The position numbers and the translations under genes are program-made. From positions 682,001 to 746,000 of the forward strand of contig JBDUYP010000022.1 of assembly GCA_039944535.1 (NCBI GenBank): a stretch of 64,000 bases of DNA, given 5' to 3'. Each line of letters starts with the position of its first letter. The first letter of the stretch is position 1. The notes beneath the pieces are model-generated. The model was not told the origin of the DNA, searched no databases, and saw only the letters and a program-made list of their open reading frames with translations. This document shows positions 16,315 through 24,275 of the stretch, piece by piece. The DNA comes from JAMZMI01 sp039944535. GTDB taxonomy: Bacteria > Bacteroidota > Bacteroidia > Cytophagales > Cyclobacteriaceae.

Positions 16315-19300
16315 TGCTTATTCAGTTTTCGTTCTTCTCGCATACAATACAGTACCGGCACCACGAAGTATGTAATTGCCGCCACGGCCATACCTCCAAA
16401 GGCTGGAATTGCCATAGGGATCATTATATCAGATCCTCTTCCGGTAGATGTAAGAATTGGAAGCAAGGCAATGATGGTTGTGGCAGAAGTCATCACAGCC
16501 GGTCGGATTCTTCGTAACCCTGCTTCTACTACTGCCTCACGTATTTCGGGGATCGTTTTGGTCCTGTTCCGATCAAAACTTTGATCCAGATAAGTGCCCA
16601 TCAACACGCCATCGTCAGTTGCTATTCCAAATAAGGCAATGAAGCCTACCCAAACAGCCACACTGAGGTTGATGGTTTTAATCTGAAAGAGATCTCTAAA
16701 GTCAATCCCCAGTAATGAGAAGTTAAAAAACCAATCCTGTCCATAAAGCCAGATCATGATAAATCCGCCACTAAATGCCATGGCGATTCCGGTGAAAACC
16801 ATCAGTGAAGTAGTCGTGGATTTGAATTGGAAATAAAGGATCAGGAATACGATCCCCAGCACCACAGGAACAATGATGGCCAATCGCTTTTCAGCTCTTA
16901 CCTGGTTTTCATAGCTCCCCGAGAATTTATAACTGATACCCGAAGGAACATCCAACTCCCCACTCTCAATTCGCTCTTGAATAGTCCGCTGCGCTTCGTT
17001 CACTACGTCTACCTCTGCATAGCCATCCCGTTTATCAAAGAGGACATACCCAACCAAAAAAGTCTCTTCACTTTTGATGGCTTGTGGCCCTCTCACATAC
17101 TCAATGTCCACCAACTGCCCAAGTGGAATTTGTGCTCCTGTCGGAGTTGGGATCAATACCTTGGCTAGAGATTCAGGATCGTCACGGAGCTCTCTTGGAT
17201 ACCTGACCCGAACAGGAAATCGTTCTCGTCCCTCAACTGTTGTGGTCACCTTCATGCCACCAACGGCAGTTTCAATGGTTTGCTGAACATCTTCAATACT
17301 GAGTCCATATCGAGCGATCTGTTCCCTGTTGATGTTCAGATGCATGTAAGGTTTCCCAACTATTCTGTCAGCAAAGACAGCTTCTGTTTTCACTGATGGA
17401 ACTCGTTTAAGGATCTCCTCCAGTTGCAAACCGAAATCTTGTATCGTCTGCAAATCAGGCCCATATACTTTGATTCCCATTGGAGCTCGCATGCCTGTTT
17501 GAAGCATAACCAATCGGGTTTCGATCGGCTGCAACTTCGGAGCGGAAGTCACGCCAGGTATTTTGGTCACCTTGATGATCTCATTCCAGATATCATCCGG
17601 AGACTGAATTTCAGGTCGCCAGTTGCGGAAATACTTTCCATTGTCATCTTCAATTAGTTGGGATTGCTTGATCCCTTTTTGAAGCGCATCTTCGTTATTG
17701 ATGAATGATCCATCGGTCAACTCAAAACGGCCTACATCATCTACCCGAAACCGAACCCTTCGACCACTTTGGTTCACCATATATTCCGACTTGTAATTGA
17801 TCACATTTTCATACATGGAAATAGGTGCCGGATCCAGTGCTGATTCCACTCTACCTAGTTTACCGACCGTCAGATCCACCTCCGGAATATTGGTTAGCAA
17901 CATATCCAGCTGACCAACCACTTTTCGATTGTACTCAATGCCTGAATGTGGCATGGAAGTAGGCATAAGCAAGAAACTTCCCTCGTCCAGTGATGGCATA
18001 AACTCTTCGCCAATACCAGGAAAAGCATGAGCGAATGTCGACCAGACTTTAGAGGATTGAACCGAAACACCAATCGCCTCAAATCCTTTGGATACAAAGC
18101 CAAATACCGAGCTGAATCCTAGCCAGATATTGGCTGCCAAAAGGATTAGAAAGGTTGGAATGAGCATGAATTTGACCCTATTGGCCAGACACCATTTTAG
18201 TATGGGTTTGTAGTAGTATTGCAGCAATGTGAATGCTCCCAGGATAACACCAACCAGAAGAGCAACAAAAAACACATTCGTAAATACGCTTTGGCTGGCT
18301 CCCAGTGGAAGCCAATATTTACCAAGCAGCCAAACCACACCGACGACAGCCAGAATAAGTTCCGACTTGTTTAATAGTCCATTGTACCATTTTTGAGGGC
18401 GTTCTTTTCTATTATACCAAGCTTTGAAGAAAACAAGTGAGCCAAAAAGTAGCAGCATGATCCCACCCCAAATCTGGCCGAACGCTAATCCTACAATCCC
18501 AATGAGGATCAAACCAAGGTTTACGACTTGTTGCACCTTTTCATTTTTAATTCTGGCACCAAAGAACCAGTAAGCCAGTGTTGGTAAAATCAATAGTGAC
18601 ACGATGAGTGCCGCAACCAATGCAAATGTTTTAGTGAAGGCCAGCGGGCCGAATAGTTTGCCTTCAGCTGCCTGCATGGTGAATACAGGAATGAAGCTGA
18701 CAATGGTGGTAGAAACCGCTGCAAGTATAGCAGTCGCTACCTCTGCAGAACCATTGTAAATCGTGGTGATTAACTTTTGATCCGCCGGAGCTTCATCCAG
18801 ATGCTTGATGATGTTTTCGGAGAGAATAATCCCCAAATCGACCATCGTACCGATGGCAATGGCGATTCCGGATAGTGCCACGATGTTGGCATCCACCCCA
18901 AAATATCGCATGGCGATGAACACCATAAGGACGGAGATTGGTAAAATACTGGATATCAGAAATGAGGCTCTTAGATTGTACACCATGACAATCACTACCA
19001 GAATCGAAATCAGGATTTCCAATGAAAGTGCCTCTTCAAGTGTTCCCAGTGTTTCATAAATCAATTGGGATCGATCATAGAAAGGCACAATGGTCAGCTG
19101 GCTCTCTGTTCCATTCGCGAGTGTTTTCTTTGGAAGTCCCGGAGCGATCTCCTTAATCTTGTCCTTCACATTGTTGATGACCTCCAGTGGATTTGCACCA
19201 TATCTGGCGACCACCACTCCACCGACCACTTCAGCCCCGTCTTTATCTAGTAATCCTCTTCGAGTAGCCGGGCCAAGCGATACACGACCAATGTCCATAA

Positions 19301-20126
19301 CCCTGACAGGTACATTGTCTTGAACAGCAACAACTGCTTTCTCCAGATCTTCAACAGACTTGATGTAGCCCAAACCTCTGACCAGATATTCAGCCTGGTT
19401 TATTTCAATGGTTTTTGCGCCAACATCTTTGTTGGATTGCTTTACAGCCGTCATGACTCGATGCAGCGGGATGTTATATGCCAAAAGCGCATCCGGATTT
19501 ACGTCGATTTGGTATTCCTGAACAAATCCACCGATTGAGGCCACTTCAGACACTCCTTCGGTAGCATTCAACCCATACTTCACATAAAAGTCCTGAACGG
19601 TGCGAATCTCATGTAGATCCCATCCTCCGGTAGGATTTCCGTCTTTATCACGCCCTTCAATGGCGTACCAATACACTTGCCCAAGAGCTGTGGCATCCGG
19701 ACCGAGTGTTGGCTGAACACTTTCCGGCAAGAGGCCAGATGGAATAGAATTGAGTTTTTCCAGAATTCGAGATCGACTCCAGTAAAATTCAATGTCTTCA
19801 TTGAAGATGATGTAGATACTGGAAAAGCCGAAGATGGAGGAGCTTCGGATGGATTTAACACCCGGGATGCCTAAAAGATAGGTCGTCATTGGATAGGAGA
19901 TCTGATCTTCGATATCCTGAGGTGATCGTCCTTGCCATTGTGTGAAAACAATCTGTTGGTTCTCCCCGATATCGGGAATGGCATCCACAGGCACAGGGTC
20001 AGAAGGCAATGCGCCTACCCTCCATCCAAATGGAGCTGTTACAATTCCCCAGGCAATGAAGCCAATGAGAATTAGAACAGTTACCAACCTGTTTTCTAAA
20101 AAGTATTTTATAATTCGATTGAGCAT
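16311..20126 (-). CDS. cusA: CusA-type Cu/Ag RND efflux pump, enlarged form
   Basis: Proton-driven inner-membrane exporter, 1271 residues against about 1050 for E. coli CusA. The helix-4 motif AIAIGTMVDLGIILSEN matches Cu/Ag-type pumps (AIGxxxDxxxxxxEN) and differs from the DFGxxxDG form of the CzcA fusion in this window. The extra length comes from added hydrophobic segments in the middle (about 525-640), a second insert near 665-695, and a longer periplasmic loop around 760-840. It heads the operon after the small HYC_CC_PP-like gene. No frameshift. Substrate is inferred from motif and from the CusB/DUF3347 partners. Confidence 0.92.
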   Translation of the reverse strand: MLNRIIKYFLENRLVTVLILIGFIAWGIVTAPFGWRVGALPSDPVPVDAIPDIGENQQIVFTQWQGRSPQDIEDQISYPMTTYLLGIPGVKSIRSSSIFGFSSIYIIFNEDIEFYWSRSRILEKLNSIPSGLLPESVQPTLGPDATALGQVYWYAIEGRDKDGNPTGGWDLHEIRTVQDFYVKYGLNATEGVSEVASIGGFVQEYQIDVNPDALLAYNIPLHRVMTAVKQSNKDVGAKTIEINQAEYLVRGLGYIKSVEDLEKAVVAVQDNVPVRVMDIGRVSLGPATRRGLLDKDGAEVVGGVVVARYGANPLEVINNVKDKIKEIAPGLPKKTLANGTESQLTIVPFYDRSQLIYETLGTLEEALSLEILISILVVIVMVYNLRASFLISSILPISVLMVFIAMRYFGVDANIVALSGIAIAIGTMVDLGIILSENIIKHLDEAPADQKLITTIYNGSAEVATAILAAVSTTIVSFIPVFTMQAAEGKLFGPLAFTKTFALVAALIVSLLILPTLAYWFFGARIKNEKVQQVVNLGLILIGIVGLAFGQIWGGIMLLLFGSLVFFKAWYNRKERPQKWYNGLLNKSELILAVVGVVWLLGKYWLPLGASQSVFTNVFFVALLVGVILGAFTLLQYYYKPILKWCLANRVKFMLIPTFLILLAANIWLGFSSVFGFVSKGFEAIGVSVQSSKVWSTFAHAFPGIGEEFMPSLDEGSFLLMPTSMPHSGIEYNRKVVGQLDMLLTNIPEVDLTVGKLGRVESALDPAPISMYENVINYKSEYMVNQSGRRVRFRVDDVGRFELTDGSFINNEDALQKGIKQSQLIEDDNGKYFRNWRPEIQSPDDIWNEIIKVTKIPGVTSAPKLQPIETRLVMLQTGMRAPMGIKVYGPDLQTIQDFGLQLEEILKRVPSVKTEAVFADRIVGKPYMHLNINREQIARYGLSIEDVQQTIETAVGGMKVTTTVEGRERFPVRVRYPRELRDDPESLAKVLIPTPTGAQIPLGQLVDIEYVRGPQAIKSEETFLVGYVLFDKRDGYAEVDVVNEAQRTIQERIESGELDVPSGISYKFSGSYENQVRAEKRLAIIVPVVLGIVFLILYFQFKSTTTSLMVFTGIAMAFSGGFIMIWLYGQDWFFNFSLLGIDFRDLFQIKTINLSVAVWVGFIALFGIATDDGVLMGTYLDQSFDRNRTKTIPEIREAVVEAGLRRIRPAVMTSATTIIALLPILTSTGRGSDIMIPMAIPAFGGMAVAAITYFVVPVLYCMREERKLNKQ

Positions 20127-20182
20127 AATATGTTTTGAGTTGAAACTGAAACGTCAGTTCAAAATGGGCATGATCTGCCCGA

Positions 20183-20200
20183 CCTGACATATTTGTCAGG
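20183..20200. promoter_or_regulatory. 18-bp palindrome upstream of cusA
   Basis: CCTGACATATTTGTCAGG has perfect 7-bp arms around TATT and lies 57-74 bp upstream of the cusA start, in the 89-bp gap after the HYC_CC_PP-like gene. No T-run follows on the minus strand, so an operator is likelier than a terminator. The AraC-HMA and Fur-family proteins of the operon are the obvious candidates to bind it. Confidence 0.45.
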
Positions 20201-20215
20201 AACATACTATGCGTA

Positions 20216-20632
20216 TTATATAATGAAGACCTGGTGAAGTGTTGATATGTCCTCTGTGACCAGAGGTGGGTCGTACTCCGTGTATTGTGGATTTACCTCA
20301 TCTACTGAAAAGACATCAAGATATGAGACAACAAATGCCGCAACAAACTCGAAATTCAGTGTACTTTGCTCTACAGTTGGTTTAAACTCATCCTCAACTT
20401 CTATGCTGAGGTATTCATTCTCGCAACAAGGCATTTTATCCAGATAGGTTTTTCCGTCGGACTTGCCTTCACATTCTTTATCCATGTCCGCCATTCCACA
20501 ATCCAGGTGCTCATGTCCAATCATCAATTTGGCTTCTACAGCAAGTCCCCCACAGAAGTGAGTTCCTACGGCAAAACCCAGATGACTTGTAAGCATCAGG
20601 AGTGCAAGCGATATGGATATAACCTTTTTCAA
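20216..20632 (-). CDS. HYC_CC_PP-family small secreted protein
   Basis: A 138-residue protein with a signal peptide (about 1-24), the motif THFCGG at about 29-34, an acidic Cys/His middle (GHEHLDCGMADMDKEC), a Cys pair (MPCCENEYLS) and a Pro-Pro near the C-terminus (YDPPLV). These spaced motifs match a Bacteroidota family named for them and found beside copper-efflux genes. It is probably periplasmic and metal-binding. The start appears to be TTG at 20632 since the signal peptide begins there (MKKVISISLALLM) and no ATG fits. It leads the cusA operon at 89 bp distance. Confidence 0.75.
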   Translation of the reverse strand: MKKVISISLALLMLTSHLGFAVGTHFCGGLAVEAKLMIGHEHLDCGMADMDKECEGKSDGKTYLDKMPCCENEYLSIEVEDEFKPTVEQSTLNFEFVAAFVVSYLDVFSVDEVNPQYTEYDPPLVTEDISTLHQVFII

Positions 20633-20637
20633 CCTAA

Positions 20638-20645
20638 CAAATATA
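20638..20645 (-). promoter_or_regulatory. Candidate -7 box for the Cu/Ag operon
   Basis: TATATTTG on the minus strand fits TAnnTTTG and ends 5 bp before the TTG start, which would give an almost leaderless transcript. No clear -33 element is visible. Confidence 0.3.
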
Positions 20646-20944
20646 CGAAAACTGAAAAGGAAGGATTTACAGAATTATGGAACATAGTTACATATTTATA
20701 TTTAACTCTCGTTTTATGAGGCAACTTCAATTTACATCACATGAATAGGCTTACAGTTCCCAATTTTTTCCCAACTTATCTGAGAAAATGATGAGAAATG
20801 AACACGTTTGTGTCCGTTTTTGTTCGCGAAAACGGCATACATGCAAAACAGCAACTAACACACACAATAGAGGCCTTTTTTAAACCAAACAAATACATCA
20901 TGTGGAAAATGTGATTTTGCTTTCCGCAAAACCATAATTTATTA

Positions 20945-20966
20945 TCAATAAACAGCACTCATGCTG
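20945..20966 (-). terminator. Weak terminator after the ligase gene
   Basis: CAGCA / TGCTG arms with a 4-base loop, 6 bp past the ligase stop codon, followed on the minus strand by TTTATTG. The stem is short and the T-run broken. Confidence 0.3.
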
Positions 20967-20972
20967 CTAGCA

Positions 20973-22484
20973 TCATTGATTGCTATAGCTAATGAAGTCA
21001 CCAAGGGCTTTTCTGTCAATCTTCCCGCTTTCTGTTTTAGGGATAGCATCCGCAAAATGGATGTGCTTGGGTATTTTGAATTTGGCTATTCGTCCATAGC
21101 AAAACTCAAGGATGTCCTGCTGGGTCAGAGAGGGGTCTTTGCTGATCAATATAGCTTTTCCTACTTCCCCCCATCGCTCATCAGGCACACCGAGAACCGC
21201 TACTTCTTCTATGGCTGGATGGGTTTGAAGCAATCGCTCTATCTCAGCGGGATATACATTTTCGCCACCTGAAATAAACATGTTTTTAATGCGATCTTTC
21301 ACAAAATAGTAACCCTCCTCATCCACTTGCAATATATCACCCGTCTTGAACCAACCATCCACAAATGCGGCATCTGTAGCCGAAGGATTGTTCCAGTAGC
21401 CGGGGGTCGTGACCGGACCTTTGAGCCACAGCTCTCCGGCTTCTCCCACTCCGGCTTCTACTCCATCCTCCTTCATTAGTTTCGCTTCCACGAAAAAATT
21501 AGGAGTGCCGATTGAACCAATTTTACGGATAGCATCGTCATGATGCAGCGAGAAAACGTTGGGACCAACTTCGGTCAAGCCAAAGCCCTGGCGAATTGGG
21601 ATTCCTTTTTTCTCCCAAAGCTCGATTAAAGGCAGTGGCATGGCTTCTCCGCCGACAATAAAATACCTCAATGATTCTAAGGAAGTGCTCTGAAAACCCT
21701 CAACTTCGGCCATCATTTTCAGCATCGTGGGAACACCCATAAAAAGGGTCGCTTCCTCATCTTCCAGCAGCTTCATTACCGCAGAGGCATCAAATTTGCG
21801 CAATAGCGTAAATGATCCTCCCTGCAAAAGGAAAGGGAAAAGCAGCACGTTCCAGCCTCCGGTATGAAATGGAGGCATACAAATAACAGTGTGGTCTCTC
21901 GAGGTAATGTCGAGTCGGATTTGGGTATTGACTGCATTCCAAAAAGCCATCTTATAAGTATAGATTGCTCCTTTGGGAAACCCAGTAGTTCCGGAAGTAT
22001 ATATAATAAACAAAGGATGATCGTCACTCAAAGAGGCTGACGGAAATGCATGCATGGTATTCAGCCTGGTCTTTAAATCAGCTGAAATCTCACTTACCCA
22101 CATCCTTGTGGGACTAGTGATCTCAATTAAGTTTGGATCGTACAGCTCACCAAATTTTTCTTCGCAGATAATCAGCTTAGGCTCGCAGTTATTGATCATG
22201 TAGGCGATTTCTCGGCTTGACAGTCGGTAGTTGAGAGGTACTATGGTGACACCTGTTTTCATAGCTGCCCCCATCAACACTATATATTCCAAACAGTATT
22301 CGGCAAGTACCGCTACCCGATCGCCCGACTTCAGACCCAATTCTTCGAGGCGCTGAGCCATATAGTTGGCCTGATTATTAAGCTGCAAATAAGTATAATA
22401 CTCACCCGAATGAGCATCATTTACTGCCATCTTAATGGGTGCATATCCTGCCCAGCGATCGATCCAGTCTTTGCGAAAAGTCAT
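20973..22484 (-). CDS. AMP-forming acyl-CoA synthetase/ligase
   Basis: Activates a carboxylic acid with ATP to an acyl-AMP and then to acyl-CoA. The 503-residue protein has the full ANL superfamily set: phosphate loop YTSGTTGFPKGA (about 165-176), GFGLTEVGPNVF, the hinge-side TGD (FKTGDILQVDEEGYY) and the C-terminal catalytic Lys in TESGKIDRKAL. Length and motifs suit a soluble fatty, aryl or short-chain acid ligase (FadD3/MenE-like); the substrate is not readable. No signal peptide. It is the last gene of a six-gene operon and lies 3 bp after the KAS III-like gene, so its acyl-CoA product probably feeds that protein or the reductase. Confidence 0.9.
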   Translation of the reverse strand: MTFRKDWIDRWAGYAPIKMAVNDAHSGEYYTYLQLNNQANYMAQRLEELGLKSGDRVAVLAEYCLEYIVLMGAAMKTGVTIVPLNYRLSSREIAYMINNCEPKLIICEEKFGELYDPNLIEITSPTRMWVSEISADLKTRLNTMHAFPSASLSDDHPLFIIYTSGTTGFPKGAIYTYKMAFWNAVNTQIRLDITSRDHTVICMPPFHTGGWNVLLFPFLLQGGSFTLLRKFDASAVMKLLEDEEATLFMGVPTMLKMMAEVEGFQSTSLESLRYFIVGGEAMPLPLIELWEKKGIPIRQGFGLTEVGPNVFSLHHDDAIRKIGSIGTPNFFVEAKLMKEDGVEAGVGEAGELWLKGPVTTPGYWNNPSATDAAFVDGWFKTGDILQVDEEGYYFVKDRIKNMFISGGENVYPAEIERLLQTHPAIEEVAVLGVPDERWGEVGKAILISKDPSLTQQDILEFCYGRIAKFKIPKHIHFADAIPKTESGKIDRKALGDFISYSNQ

Positions 22485-22487
22485 AAA

Positions 22488-23480
22488 TTAAAATCGAAAT
22501 GCTGCACTAGCGAAAGTCAAACCTCCACCAGAGCCAATGAAATAGATCAGATCTCCTTTTTTCACCTTGCCCAATTGCACCGCCTCATCCAGCGCCATCG
22601 GTATGCAGGCCGAACCTGTGTAGCCGTATTCATGCATCACCGTGTGAGCCTTTTCTTTGGGAATATTCAGCTTATCCAATGTCGCCCAGATGCTGTTGAT
22701 ATTGATCTGGGTAAAGAGAAACTGATCAACATCCTCAATTTTTGTGTCCGAACGCTCTGCCAGTTTCAGGGCCATATCTGACCACACATCAGGATTCAAC
22801 TCTGACGGAAAGCGTTTCACAAACTTCAATAAATGGTCCTGCTTTTCGACCACCTCCTTTGTGATTGGCTGAAAAGTACCTCCAGCATAAATCCCCATCC
22901 AGTCGCAGTATTCACCCTTGGTTCTGAGCTCGCTAGCCAGATACCCCGATTGACTGTCTTCAGTTGCGGAAAGAATCACCGCCCCGGCACCATCGGCAAA
23001 CAGGTTGCAGGTTTTTTTGTCCATTTTGTTTAGGTACTTGCTCATAGCATATGCACCTATCACCATGATATTGTTATAGTTATCGTCTGCTTTGATGTAT
23101 TTGGTGGCTGTATCTAACCCAATCACAAATCCCGCACAGGCGGAATTCACATCAAATGCGCCCGCATTGACCATCCCGGTTTTATATTGCACTTTAGATG
23201 CCGTAGCAGGAGAAATGTACTCCGGAGTATCGGTGCAAACGATCAGTAAGTCAATGTCTTCTGGTTTTAGTCCGGCCCGATCCAGATTAATCTGAGCTGC
23301 TTCTACACAGAGGTCCACAGTGGACTGATCATCAGTACACCATCTTCTGTTGCGAATATGCACATTGGCCTCCAGCCAATCAGACACATTTTCACCCAAA
23401 ATTTCATCAAAATAACTATTAGGAACGATGTTCTCCGGAACATACATTCCCGTTGATATTATCCTAGCGTTTCTCATCAC
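22488..23480 (-). CDS. KAS III-like (thiolase superfamily) protein with altered catalytic triad
   Basis: A 330-residue protein of the 3-oxoacyl-ACP synthase III fold. The nucleophile is present (NSACAGF, Cys115). The position of the catalytic His, normally in PHQAN, reads FTQIN (Thr257), and the position of the Asn, normally in GNTSAAS, reads GYTGSAC (Tyr287). Alignment is unambiguous because the flanking segments, including MALDEAV and SGGG, match FabH. Loss of His and Asn argues against ordinary decarboxylative condensation; acyl transfer, non-decarboxylative condensation or hydrolysis are options. The start overlaps the reductase stop by 1 bp; the ligase follows at 3 bp. Not the housekeeping FabH, in my reading. 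Confidence 0.85.
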   Translation of the reverse strand: MMRNARIISTGMYVPENIVPNSYFDEILGENVSDWLEANVHIRNRRWCTDDQSTVDLCVEAAQINLDRAGLKPEDIDLLIVCTDTPEYISPATASKVQYKTGMVNAGAFDVNSACAGFVIGLDTATKYIKADDNYNNIMVIGAYAMSKYLNKMDKKTCNLFADGAGAVILSATEDSQSGYLASELRTKGEYCDWMGIYAGGTFQPITKEVVEKQDHLLKFVKRFPSELNPDVWSDMALKLAERSDTKIEDVDQFLFTQININSIWATLDKLNIPKEKAHTVMHEYGYTGSACIPMALDEAVQLGKVKKGDLIYFIGSGGGLTFASAAFRF

Positions 23481-24208
23481 TATACAGTCATCCCTCCGTC
23501 CACACTGATGGTAGCGCCGTTGATATAGGCTGCCTCAGCCGAAGCAAGAAAACAATAGGCATTGGCAATATCTTCAGGCCTGCCCAGGTCTCCTATTGGC
23601 ACTTTAGACTTCATCATATCAATGACATTTTCCGGCATGGCCATGACCATATCAGTGGCTATGAATCCTGGTGCCACGGCATTTACGGTGATCCCTTTAC
23701 GAGCCAATTCGCGTGCCCAAACTTTGGTCATGCCTATTACACCTGCTTTGGTGGCTACATAGTTGGTTTGCCCAAAATTGCCATAGATGCCAACAACGGA
23801 TGATGTGTTGACAATCCTGCCATATCCCGCTTCTACCATGTGGCTCTGAATATGCTTGCCGCAATTGAAAACTCCCGTTAGGTTTACATCTATCACCTGC
23901 TGCCATTGTTCTGACGTCATTTTCTTCAGCGTGGCGTCACGAGTGATTCCAGCATTATTGATCAGAATATCAATCTTTCCGAATTTTAAAATCACTTCGG
24001 TGGTAGCAAGGCCTACGGCATCATAATCTGCTGTATTCACTTTTTGAAAAAAGCCTCCCAGTTTGTCGGCAAGCTGCTTACCTGCTTCTTCGTTCAAATC
24101 CCAGATAATCACTTTTGCTCCTTCCGAAGCAAATTTTTCACAGGTGGCTTTGCCTATGCCATTTGATCCACCCGTCACTATGGCTACTCTATTTTCAAGT
24201 CTATTCAT
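23480..24208 (-). CDS. FabG-type short-chain dehydrogenase/reductase
   Basis: NAD(P)H-dependent reductase of 3-oxoacyl-ACP or 3-oxoacyl-CoA, 242 residues, classical SDR. It shows the cofactor motif TGGSNGIG (about 12-19), NNAG (about 85-88), the catalytic Ser (NTSS, about 137), YVATK with Tyr150 and Lys154, and the C-terminal INGATISVDGG typical of FabG and PhaB. Acetoacetyl-CoA reductase-like proteins have the same length and motifs, so the acyl carrier (ACP or CoA) is open. The neighbouring CoA ligase favours CoA substrates. It follows the TonB receptor gene by 67 bp and overlaps the KAS III-like gene by 1 bp. Confidence 0.88.
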   Translation of the reverse strand: MNRLENRVAIVTGGSNGIGKATCEKFASEGAKVIIWDLNEEAGKQLADKLGGFFQKVNTADYDAVGLATTEVILKFGKIDILINNAGITRDATLKKMTSEQWQQVIDVNLTGVFNCGKHIQSHMVEAGYGRIVNTSSVVGIYGNFGQTNYVATKAGVIGMTKVWARELARKGITVNAVAPGFIATDMVMAMPENVIDMMKSKVPIGDLGRPEDIANAYCFLASAEAAYINGATISVDGGMTV

Positions 24209-24275
24209 TCATCAAAAAATTGTGGGCCGATGGCTATCACGCCACCAGCCCATAAAACTCTATTCTTGTTAATAT

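Larger units (their letters stand above)
20633..20972. other. 340-bp intergenic gap between the metal block and the uptake operon
   Basis: No ORF of useful size and no RNA gene is seen. It contains the -7 candidate of the Cu/Ag operon, an inverted repeat CCGTTTT / AAAACGG around TGTTCGCG (20814-20835), a second one TTTTGC / GCAAAA around TTTCC (20915-20931), and a weak hairpin just after the acyl-CoA ligase stop. It marks the border between the metal genes and unrelated metabolism; no target-site duplication or integrase remnant is visible. Confidence 0.6.

Noticed and set aside
1..20632. Mobile genomic island boundaries around the metal block
   Set aside because: The gene content suggests an acquired block, but no integrase, transposase, tRNA or direct-repeat ends are visible, and the left edge is outside the window.
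20814..20835. CCGTTTT / AAAACGG hairpin as a terminator or attachment site
   Set aside because: No T-run follows on either strand at the right distance, and no second copy or integrase is present.
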